Source of the DNA: Callaeas wilsoni
Lineage: Eukaryota > Chordata > Aves > Passeriformes > Callaeidae
Direction of reading: 5' to 3'
Assembly (NCBI GenBank): GCA_013398955.1
Contig: VWPU01008385.1
Span: 1-64,000 of the forward strand
Length of the DNA: 64,000 nt
Numbering within the stretch: position 1 is the first letter of the stretch; each line of letters opens with the position of its first letter. The notes beneath the pieces are model-generated. The model worked only from the letters and a program-made list of their open reading frames with translations, had not been told where the DNA came from and searched no databases. Both the position numbers and the translations under genes were made by a program. Of this stretch, positions 38,101 to 50,100 are shown piece after piece.

Positions 38101-41100
38101 AGTATTTAAAAATAAGAAATGGTTATATGTAGAACATCAATTACCCTGCCATTCACTTTTGCACTTTTTCATTTTCCATTTCTCTATATTCAGGATTTTT
38201 ATCATCACAGTATGTTGGATTTAAATTACAGGCTGGGTTCTTCTTAATAATAATCAGTTTGCATGTATTTAAATAAGTTGTTCATAGAAAGGACTGGAAG
38301 AAGGGTAGATACTCTGGCAGGCAGATGATAAAAAAGTTAAATCATCTCAACTCAGGGACACCCAAGTGTTGCTGCACTACCTGTCTCACCCAAACCTTTA
38401 CAAACCCCATTAAGGTTTGCACTTTTGGATGGGACAATATGCAGAGAAATCCAGATGGTGAAAACTTCTGCATCCAAATCAAAAGCCAAGGAAGTGAACA
38501 GCACCGCTGGGAGCTCGCTGGTGTGAAGGTGCCTTTCCCAAACCATTATTCTGAGAGGATCCGTAATTTCTAACTTTTGACAAAATGGTATCTTCAGCAA
38601 AGGTCAAATATAATTTCTTCCCCTTTCAAACCACTCTTGGACAGAGCTGGATTTGTTTCTTTGCTCGTTACACTTCATTACAGGAATTAACAAACAGCAA
38701 GAATCCTCTGGGCCTCATGGCAGTGTTACAAAGTTCTCTTCAAGACAACACAGCAGCAAACAAATGGATCACTTTACCAGCCACAAAAACTGCACCGTTA
38801 TTGCACTGGATTTCCAGAGCATCACACAGGTTCTTTGGTGAACTTGGGGGACATGGAAAATGCCTGCATTAAAAGTAAAAAAACAGAGTAAAACATATTA
38901 TCACTACCAGAACATGATGGAGCATCACCAGAACAGTAAAAAGTGTCTATTTTTGGTTTCCCAACATGTGTGATTTTTGCCACATTAACAGCACTTGGTG
39001 TTTTCTTAAAACTCAACTCCTAACATTTTGGAAATACGGGAATATTTCTTGTAAAGGGAAGCTTGCCTTACAAACTCTAAAGTTCAAAATAATCCTTGTA
39101 ATTAAAAGATCAGAAGTGATTTTCTATTGCCAGAAAGAAAACACATTTTAACCAGTAAAGCAATGGAATTTAAACAATCAAAAGTTCTTTTAAAGCCACT
39201 CTACCACTACTTACCCACTCAATATTTTCCTGCCCTCCCTAATTCTATACAAAAGCACAATACTAAGAAATAGTTTCAGTATATACTTACTTGAGAAAAT
39301 CCTCTTCTTTTATCTTCTCCAGGGCTTTTATAACTGCCATTCTGGTGAAAACAGACTGCACAGTGAAACAAGAAAATGAGTCAAGAACTAAGAAAAGCAA
39401 AGGAAGGATATGCCTAAGGAAGAAAAAAGCACTGAAACTTACACTGTGCAGTTTTGTCGCTCCTCACTTGGGAGCCCAGGTCCAAATTTGCAAAATAGTT
39501 TAAAAACAGAATATTAACTCCATGAACAGAAACCTAAACCAGCTTCATTTTCAGGAGTTAAATATACCTAAGCTCAGCTTTTATGGCAGCGACAGCAGTC
39601 AGGCAGTTCTGAAAATAAGCCTGTTGAGTAGGAATCTGTTTCTGCAGTTCAAAAGTCGATTGATTCTCAGAACTAAGGGCTCTGAACGGTGGGGCTGGGC
39701 AGCTCCTCCTGTGGCCAGCAAGCAGCTTCCCACTCCCAAGCCGCAGCAGAAGCAGTAATGTACAGCAGGAGCCACGACGGCCAATCCATGCACAGCCAGG
39801 TGCTGCTGGGGGTAACTCCAGCTGGAATTTAGGTTCCTAGCACAGGAGAAACCTGTGCTGTACCAGCTGAGGCCTGCTCTAGGAAGGCTGAGGACAGGAG
39901 AAGGGCTCCACATGAACCTTCTAATCAAGCACGGTCAGGTCCTGACACCCACCGAGGATGGAGCCTGCACTCCCCTCTCTCCTCAGGCTGCTCCACTCTC
40001 AGTTTCCTCAAGGTAAAATGCTTTTTCTTGCATCTCCGCTGAACTTCTCATTTCAACGTATTCCCGCTGTGTCCCACCCTTCCACCATGCCCTGTGAAGA
40101 CCAGCCTGGCTCCCTGCTCTCAATAATCTCTTTTGGCACTAGGAGGAGATTCAGCTGCATCCTCCCCAAAGCCTTCACCAAGAGCCTTGGAGAAGTCCAG
40201 GTTCCTCAGCCTCTCCTCCCAGGCACGTGCTCCAGCCCTGGGACTGCCCTGATGGCTGTCTGCTGAATTTCCAATTTAATGGTGTCTTCTTTGCAAACTG
40301 GATTGGGGATTTGGGGAGAAAAAAAAAAAAGAAAAATACTGGGGCACTGTTTGGGACAATTCAAGTGTTGGCTCTGTTAAACAGAGTTCCTGGGTGTCTT
40401 CGGGAAAGCTGCTCTCTCCTTCCAAGAATAAATTAGAGATAATCGCAGTTCCCTTCCTCATAGGACAGATGAGCTGGAAAACCCTGAAAGCAGCAGCAGG
40501 TTTAACTAACTATCTACACAGACAGCACAGAAATTTTCCCTCAGAAGCCAGTTTTTACACCACTTCTCTGATTAACACAGCCCTTGAAGCCCAGCTTCTT
40601 TGTGAGGACAAACCTCTGACAGCTCTTCGGAGCTGGTATTTTTCTTTAGATTCCCCTACATTTTGTTGCCTGTATGGTTTGAACAGCCAGGCCCTGCTGC
40701 TTTAGCTCCTTATGTGGGATTCCCCCTTTTTAAAGGACAGCAATGCAGCAAGCAGTGAGTTATAACAATACAACCCTGCTAAAAAAAGAGTGGCGTTTAT
40801 TGGTCAGGTGGAGTAGAGTCAGCAGAATTCCTGGGCCTGACTCTGCCTCTGCCAAACGGCGGCAGACTTCACCAGAAAGAATAAAAGGCCTTGCAGTGGC
40901 TTCTGAGAGAAGTTACTTGTTCTCCCTCTGATCACATCAGCTGTCCCACTTGTATCCGTTTCCCTCCAACAGGTTTTTGATCCTCACGTGTCCCCTTTTC
41001 CGTCAATGGCTGTGTGCGTGCTCAGGGTCTGCAACAAGTGGCAAGGTCCCTTTTCTTTCCCCCCTCCTCCAGAGGCAGGCGGGAATAAAACCATCCTGCA

Positions 41101-44100
41101 TGTATCCTGGCTTTCATTCAGATCAGAGGACATGAAAACTGCAGTGTGATCATTTCCCTTTTGGCTGCCGAGTCTCATCTTCACAATGTGACTTATCTGA
41201 ACTGCTTTACCCACAGAGAGCTTGAGGATCATCTTTTATGCTACTTTTAATGCATGACAATCAAATTCCTAGATCTTAAGGGAGGTATTTACAGAGAACG
41301 TTCCTAAAATTATGGCCTTTAGACAGCCTGGAAAATGAACGACCTAAAGAAAAGCACCAAGCTCTTGGTTTTCCTAAGCTGAGAATTGTGAAGTGAATAA
41401 AGGAGACAACTTTATTTTCAGGCAATTGAAAACCAGAGAGCTTTTTGATGAAGCAAAAGCAGACACTGAGCACTGACTGAATACCCAGGTAAGTTGTAGC
41501 TACTGCTGTGAAATTCTGAATGTCAGAACAGAAATCCAAGGATGAGATCTTACCTGTTTGTTCTTCGCTGGTTTGAAACAGTCTGGGCAGGCTGTGGCTC
41601 TAAACACAGAAATGAAAATTAGCTGCTCCTCTTACAGAGAAAGAAATAAACAGACAGACTCGCAAGCACAGCACGTAAATGGTTTTTGTACCCATGCATC
41701 CAGTGTCTCACTCCCACAGCTTAGCTCAGAGCAGATTTTAAAATTCCCTTTATCCTAAACCACAAATGGTGCAAGACATGCATGGCTGGATCCAGAGGAA
41801 TCATGGACAAAGCTCTGCTCTTCTGCTCTCACCAACGCCACAGTGTCTCAGCTTCGAGATGGGATGGAAAAGCACACAACAAGTTTAGCTTTCAGTCCTT
41901 TCCAATCCTGCTCAACAAAGGTCATGATTAATGTTTTAAGTTCTAGGCAAGATTTGCTGATGCCTTGCAATCTGTATTTGCTGCTCTTGTAGACAACACC
42001 TACTACAACCCTGAGATTCAAATTGTCCCTTCTGGAAAGGAAAATTCAATTTCCTACTGAAAAAGCAGCCCCAGGTGTTCACCACCACTTGTGCTTTGCC
42101 TGTTCGAAAGGAAACTATTGGCTGTTTCACGAAAGTGAAAGCCAAGTCAGTGAAACACTTTTTCTGAGTAGCGTAGAGGAAGTTGCTGTTCCTATTAGTG
42201 GATTTCTATGTATGCAGACAGAGATGATTTCTGGATTTCTGTGTACGAGGTCAGAGATATTTCTGACCTCCAACTCAATTTATCATTTCTTGCTGGTGCT
42301 CTTCAACACCTCTGTAACTCCTCCAGACTCTAAGGAAGCAGCTTTTGCTGTTTCTGTGCAAACAACTTCCCTGGCCAGTCTGTGACCCAAAGCAACACAA
42401 ACTCCCTCTTCCAGAACTTCAGTATCACCTTACCCTTAAATATCTCCAAATATGAATTAACAAGAGCCAATTCAATCCTCCATGTCAAACCATGGGTCAT
42501 TTCAGCACACCTACCTCCACACAACTGTGTAAAAAGAGGTGAGAAACTGCAGATGCCAGGCTTGGAAATCCAATCCAAAAGCACACCTGGAGTTCTCCAG
42601 GTTGAGACAAAGTCCTACTTTGCTTCCACAAACCCCACGACTGTCACGATTCCTGTGACAATTGCCAAATTTACCATATTGACATCAAAACCAAAGCACT
42701 GCCTCAGAATGTGCCCAGAGCCAGCCACTCACACAAGCAGACTGCCTTGGCACCTCAGGAAGTACCATGTAATTAAATTAGGTAATGTGCTGTTACTTCA
42801 GAAAAGAGTCTCGAGCCTTAATTGCTGTTTAAGTGCGCTGCAAAGAGAAGGCAAATAGAGGGATGTTGTCAGGTCACATGGAATAAACCTGAGTAATTGG
42901 AATGTGGAATGGAACTTCTTGACAGCTTTCACCTCTACAGCTGCTCTGCCTGGAGCACTAACACTGGCACCATAACGTGTTCAACATCAATATTCCCAAA
43001 ATGCCAGAAAAAGGATGGAAGGGTGAGCTGAAAATACCAGTGAGGAGCTTTCAGAGGAAGGAAGTAAAATTAAATAAACTAGAACAAAAGACTGCAGGAT
43101 GCAGAAACACTTCAGTTCTTACAGGACTGAAGGTACTTTCATTTAGAACTGTAGTTTGGCCCTACAATTTTCTCCCTCTTTTGCCCAGTCTTGAAGAAGC
43201 TGGAAAGGAAAGATGTTCAGCAAACACCGGTAATCATTGTTCCTGATACTGGTTCCTTCCCAAGCTTCCATTCCCTCATCCCTCACCTCAAGACAGGTGA
43301 AAGATGCAGTTGTGGAAAACCAGGAAGGTGGTGGGTTGAGCACTCAAAGATCACAAATTGCCAGAAGAGAAATCAGGAAATAAACACAGGCTGCCAGAGG
43401 AATCTCCAGTCTCCAGAAATGAATTCACTATTCAACAGAGACGTCTCTGCTGAGCCTCTTTCTATGCTAAGATTGAACTTGCAGTAGGTGCAAATTAACT
43501 GAGTGAAACTTTAAGTTTTCCAGGAAGCATCAACAAACAGGAAGAGTGACCCTAATTATCCAGAATATACTACTGCTAGATTTTGCGAAATCAGATTAAA
43601 TGGCAGCTGAATTCACAGAACTATTTTGCTGCTTTGTGTACAGTAGGTGCCCCACTGGGCCAGGCTGGAGGCTGTGTGTATTGGCCAGAGAATTTCTGTT
43701 TGTTTTCATCAACCAGCTACGTTGGATTAACTCACTTCAAAGCCCTTCCTCCCGTCCATGTGTCCTGTAGGAGCAGGAAAACCTAGGTATGACCTCAAAA
43801 GATTCCCCCACTCGCAATTACATGGTTTGAATTTTTAAAACTGATACAGGGAATGACTTTGAGGAGGGCTGCAATTGAAGAATTTATCTGAATGCTCTCC
43901 TTCCAGTTCAAATCAGAATTCCAGATGATCTTTTTTATTGGCATTAAAGAGCAGAATTAACCAGAGATGGTATGACTTCAAGCTCTGCGACTTTATGTGG
44001 ATATGAGGAAATCTAGATGCAGGCCACATTCTGGTTTATAAACACTGCATATTGTCCTCTGTAACAAATCCAAAGCAACAATGTTGCGCAACATTTAGAT

Positions 44101-47100
44101 AAAGATCTTTTGTTACTTGTAGAAAAACTTACAGGAAATGGCACTCCTCGTCTGTTTCTCGGTGAGCAAAGACCACGCTAACTTCAAACAAACTCTAAAT
44201 TAAAAGAAAAGAAAAAAGAACAAGGAGGTGGTAATAGTTATTTTAAATAACCAGGGAGGATATTCTCAAGCACCCATATTGTAATTTTAGGAAAACAGTA
44301 GAGATAAAAGAGAGAGTAACCCATTTACTTATGTTTAAAGACATTAAAAGGTGTGCCAGAGCAGCATTTGCCTTTCTGAAGTCCCCAAAGGTGACGTGAG
44401 AGCACTGCACAGCCATGAGTGACCTGTGCTGCTCCCATCCCGTGCAGGGCCGAGGTCCCCAAAGGTGACGTGAGAGCACTGCGCAGCCATGAGTGACCTG
44501 TGCTGCTCCCATCCCGTGCAGGGCCGAGGTCCCCAAAGGTGACGTGAGAGCACTGCACAGCCATGAGTGACCTGTGCTGCTCCCATCCCGTGCAGGGCCG
44601 AGGTCCCCAAAGGTGACGTGAGAGCACTGCNNNNNNNNNNAAGGTGTGCCAGAGCAGCCTTTGCATGGCCGAAGTCCCCAAAGGTGACGTGAGAGCACTG
44701 CACAGCCATGAGTGACCTGTGCTGCTCCCATCCCGTGCAGGGCCGAGGTCCCCAAAGGTGACGTGAGAGCACTGCACAGCCATGAGTGACCTGTGCTGCT
44801 CCCATCCCGTGCAGGGCCGAGGTCCCCAAAGGTGACGTGAGAGCACTGCGCAGCCATGAGTGACCTGTGCTGGTCCCATCCTGTGCAGGGCCGAGGCAGA
44901 GGCAGCCAGGGCTCACAGCCTATTTCGGTCACTAAACCCCAGAGCCCTCCCGGGAGCGCAATAAAGATAAAAACCCTGCAGTAGTCACCACTGTCAAACT
45001 TTGTCAGGGGCTTCCTTTGCAATGCCTGCACTGCCTTGGGGCAAAGAAAGGCAACATGTCCTCGTGGATCGACAGCTAGCCCAGGAACTCCAGTGTAATC
45101 TCAATTCTACCCCCAATTCCCTCTCTGGCCTTGGGCAAACAACACTCATTACTTCTGCTACTCAGATACCAGAACACCTCAGGAGGGCTACTGAAAAGGC
45201 TGGCTAATATTCAAGTGCCTTGTAGATAAATGGCACTAGAAAAACAACTTTTATGGTACAGGGATGTCTGGAGTGGCTCAGTGCCTGAGTGGTGTAGAGC
45301 TTTTGCTAACTTGGTATGGAAGAAGTTTGTTTCTTTCTGGATCACCTTCAGAGTAACCGAGTGGGTTTTTTCTTCACTAAGACTAAAAAGGATGCTTTCA
45401 ATTAGCACTCCTGGGAAAACACAGCCTGGAATTATTATGGAAGCTGACAAATCAACATGGAGACTAAGTGAATCTAGGCCTGGGGTCAGTGCTATGGCTG
45501 GTGACAAGTGAAACCTGCGGACAGCCACGACTGCAGAAATTTTACGCTCAAGATGATTCAAGGTGCTTCTGAATTTGGCAACACCTGATTGCCTTTCAGA
45601 AAGATTTTAAGGATATTAGTCAGAATCTGCAAGTTTGAAAAAACCCACTTCTATTGCCTGCTTGGGGGTATTGCAGGTCCCAACAAGCCCATTTCTAGTG
45701 TTCATTAGCATGAATAAGGACCAGTCCTTTCTCTTTCAGTACATTTCAGAAATACATTATATCCGCAAAACCTGAACAACTGAGCTCCCAGAGCAGTAGC
45801 AAGCCTTGGCAGTGACAGGAGAGCGAGGAAGGAACGTGTGAGCATTCCTCAGCCTCTGCAAAACAGGGACTCTGGAACAGGAGACAACTGGAAAAGTCTC
45901 ATTAACAAAAGGAGGACAGCAGCACAAGAGATTTAGCACAAGCCTGTGGTGGTTTCAGAAGAGGCGATGATCTGTGTGTACAAAAATGAAAATTGGGCCC
46001 CTCAGGACTCACACTTGGAGATCTCTGGTTAAGAGAACTTCCCCCTGCTTTTCCCTACAGTGAATTTAGGAGCCACTCGACTTGTTGCTCTCTTAAAAAG
46101 GAAAACAGGATAGATTTTTATTTCCCCACCATGTGTATAAGTGTATAAATATACACACACAGACACATATGAGAAAAGAATAAAAAACCAAAGAAAAAAG
46201 TGTTCTGTTATTCATACGAGACCTTTCCATCAGCAGGAACACCCAACTCTTCTGACAGCTGGGGATGAATAATCCACTTATAAGCTTCCTTCAGCTGAAC
46301 GATGTCGTCCTTTGCCAAGGGAAGGCCCAGATTTCTGAATCACAAAGAAATAATAACTTGCACAGGGGTCGCTCAAAAATAGATACATGACATACAATAT
46401 TTCAAGAGGAACTTAAGTAACTACTGCCAAGTAAAACAGATTCTTTTTTTTTTTTCCTGTGCACTGAGGAAACTGATGCCAGAGCTTCCTGGGAGATCAA
46501 AAGCTGCAAAAGTCTTTCCAGAGCCTGCCCAGAGAAAAGCTGAGAGAGATGCATTTCAAACGACTTGTTTGGGAACTTACAGAGCAAAAGAGATAAGAAA
46601 CCCCAAGGAAGGTCAAACCAGGTAAAAAAGAAAAAACAAAACACACAAAACCCTGCTGCCACCTTATTCTTTGTAAGCATCACATAAAGTGGACTATAAA
46701 ATCAACATTTCTATAGACAAATGGTGTCTGTATGAAGAGTTCTTGTCGGGCAGACAGCAAAAGCCTTCACTCACCTCATCTCCCGCTTCACCCCCAGCCA
46801 AGCAGCACGCTGCAGGTCACCAGCCACGCCCAGGGAAAAGAGAGGAAAAAACAAAAGCAAGTGAAATTAAGGCTCAGAACTCCCAACAATCTGAGAGACT
46901 CTTTGCAAAAGGAGAAGTGTTTTAAAAGCTCATGACTAAAAGCAAGTATCAGGAATTTAGCTTTTGCTTCAGAAGTGCTTGTTTTTATTTCCAAGACATC
47001 ACTTTGCTCTTCACCTCAAATCCTATCTGGCTTTTAAAAAAAAAGGCATCATTAAACACTTTGGAACTTGCTATTAATACTGTAACTACAAAAAGACTCT

Positions 47101-50100
47101 AAGTCATCAGTTATTTACCATACAGAGAAATGAGAGAAAAGTGTCTAAAGGAATGGTATACGAAAGATGATTGACATATAAATTAATAAACCCCCAAATT
47201 CAGTTATCATCCATTATAAAAAAAAAAAAAAGGAATTAAAAATATTCTTGGTCTTCTGATAATTACAGAATTTCTCCCTTATTTAAAGCACACTACTTAG
47301 TTTAGGAGAATAGGCTTAATATGGGAAAGGTGAGGAACAGAAGGAATAATTCTACAAATCAGAGGGAGCTTTTAGTACAAATGCCCGAGTTCACTAACAA
47401 TTAATAAGAGGAGAAAAACTCCCCTCCAAACTTTCTACAATGAAGCACAACAACGTTTTCAGTTCTCCTCTACTAACAACAACTACAAAATACATCAGGA
47501 CTGGCAGGAAACCACTGAACTAATTCAGTCTCTGTCACCATCCTCCCTGAAGATGAATTCCAAAAATCAAGTTGTTTGATTTGAATCCACCGCAATGAAA
47601 GAGCTTTCAGTGTGTAGGCTGCAGACTTTTAAATCCCTTCCCTCTCCTTCATTTTTCATATACTTAAAGAATAACCTCCCCCAAACTCTACTGAAAGAAT
47701 TACTATCCATACTGTCCACTGCCAAGGAAATAATTCTAAGGAAGAGGTTTGAAAACAGGTCTCAAACTTCAGGAAGCAGGGCCAGGATCACATGGATATA
47801 AGAAGGAACCACATCACAGATTCCTTTTCCATGCTGATAAGGAACTCAATCAAAAAAATAAGTCTATTAGCCTTCCTTTGGTACACCTAAAAGAATGAGG
47901 GAACCCTAAAAAACAGTGCTAAAAATTAAGAGGGAAGAGTGATGGTGGAGGGAGGACAGGAACTTTGTTAGATCCGTGATACACAAACCCACACGCTGCT
48001 GAACAAAACAAATGCAGTTGTGGTGATGAAATGCTGCTTGCCCAAATCCACTGTGATTCATTATCTTGCATTTGAAGACAGTGTGAGTAAGGCTGCTTTA
48101 CTTCAAGTATATCGTAATCCTGTTTGCATAATAACCCAGATAAAACCATAAATAAAAATAGCTTCAATTGAAATTCCTTGAACGTAGCTCTGAACCAGAG
48201 GATGTGACAAGCACAGAACTGGGCCGAGGAATCTGCATTTGAGAAATGCCAATTTACAAAGAAACCTCTCCCATGCCTTGATTTAGAGCACATTGGGGTT
48301 TGGGATGTTTGGGACTCAGGGGGTGGCAAATCTCACTCCTCTTCCTTGTTTTCTGGGGGATACAGTTACAAAATAGACAAAACGTCTGCACGGGAGCAGC
48401 TATGCTAAAATGAGACCCGGTCAAATTTCTTCTCCTCTCTCTTGACTTCCAAGCTGAAAGAGAATTAAAGAAATTACTTTTCCCCTTCAATTAAGGGGAA
48501 ACAATAGATGAGGGTACTGCAAGCACAGAAGCCAAAAGATCCCAAATTCCAAATCGCATTCAACCACCAAGCCAGGCAAACCCCTCTACTCCCTCCCAGC
48601 TGTACGTGGAGCAGGGGATCAGATCCCTCTACTTCATAATTACTTCATGTTTGCGAAGCGGTTTGAAAAGGAGAAATGCTCATTACAGAGCTGAAGCCTG
48701 CAGGGCAATGCTTAGCAGCAGATCCATCTCCGGAACACACCAGCTCGGGCACTGTATTGATTACAAGCTGCAGGATATTATTCTGGTGCTATCTGAGGGA
48801 GCACAGTGGCAACAGTTGAAACGCCACGTGCGATCCCAGCCGCAGCATTGTAGCAGGGTATTAGAAAAGAGCTTGGAGATGGGGAATTCCAGGATGAGGC
48901 ACAGCCAGCCCTACAGGGAGTAATGACTACAGATGTTATTTGCATCAATGTCCTTGTAGCAAGCACCAGGATGATGGATCACGACTGAGACCACAGACAG
49001 AGCCAACAGTCACCCTTCTGAAGGGCACGACTCACTTCATATTCTAATAGAGTTGTCTGACATAAACTTGGGACTCCTGTATTGATGATTTATTTCCATC
49101 AAATCTCCTACTTGTGGAAGGAGGCAATTGCTTCCTTTGCATCACAGATACAAATACTATGCAAATGTAGATTTTATGTCCCGCTCTTCTCCAGCTCCTC
49201 TCGTACATTTTAGACTTGGCAGGATGACAACTGTCATAATTACATGAGATGAAGGTAATACTGAAAGGCAGTTTCTGGGGTTTTTTTTGTTAAAAAGATG
49301 ATGGAGAAAAATCTGTGTGTCACACCAGAGGGCAGTGGGAGAGAGGCTGCCTTTGGGTGTCCTTTGGTGATAGGATTACCCATGTTCTTGTACACAGCAG
49401 GTCAAAGAATTAAAAGCAGAATTTAACAAACGACCTCTTGTCAGCACAAAGCATTTTGAGATATTCTGATGCCCGACTTTGATATTTTCAGACATTTTTA
49501 CATGTTGTATTGCTGCTTTTCTGCGGCTGCAAAACAGGGACTGTTTTCACCAATTATTTTTTTAAGTGATAAACGGATAGGAGGTAAATAAACCTCTATG
49601 ATTTTTAAAGCTCTTCCTCCACTATCACCCCTTTTCACCCCTGCAGCTGGAGCAAGCAGCTGGTTTAGCATTTGACAAGACTGGAGGGATGGAATAGAAG
49701 GGACAGCAGGAACCTCTTAATCCAAACCTTCTCCCAGTGGAACCAAAACTGCTTCCAAAGGGAAGAGATCCGGTTTTGGAGCTTCCTACTCACTCATTTC
49801 ACTCCACCTATTAATTTGTGGGCGCACAGCACAACTCGTACTCCCTCGGCCGTCCCCAGCACTGCTGCTTTGCTGGAACACAAGGCCCAGGGAGTGAGCA
49901 CGGCCCTCACCTGAACTGCAGTGCAACACCACCCTCTACCGAGGCTTCCTGCAAACATCGGCTTTTCTTTGAACACCTCGGCTCGCACCAGCCTTAAAGC
50001 CGGAGGAAAACTCGGCTAAAGTCTGACCTACATTTGGGCTTTCCCAGAGCATCACAGGCATCCCAACACTCACCTAGCCTGAGAGTGGTTTATTGACAGA

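Larger units (their letters stand above)
44195..46222 (-). other. PUS10 intron 5, with minisatellite
   Basis: Intron of 2.0 kb holding the 74-bp minisatellite and the only assembly gap. The rest shows no gene; a short alternating purine/pyrimidine patch (tatacacacacagacacata) lies near 46148. Confidence 0.85.

Noticed and set aside
44243..45031. Three overlapping minus frames of 184-262 codons with repeated peptides
   Set aside because: They come from the 74-bp minisatellite, whose length is not a multiple of three, so every frame repeats the same peptides. They also cross the N gap.
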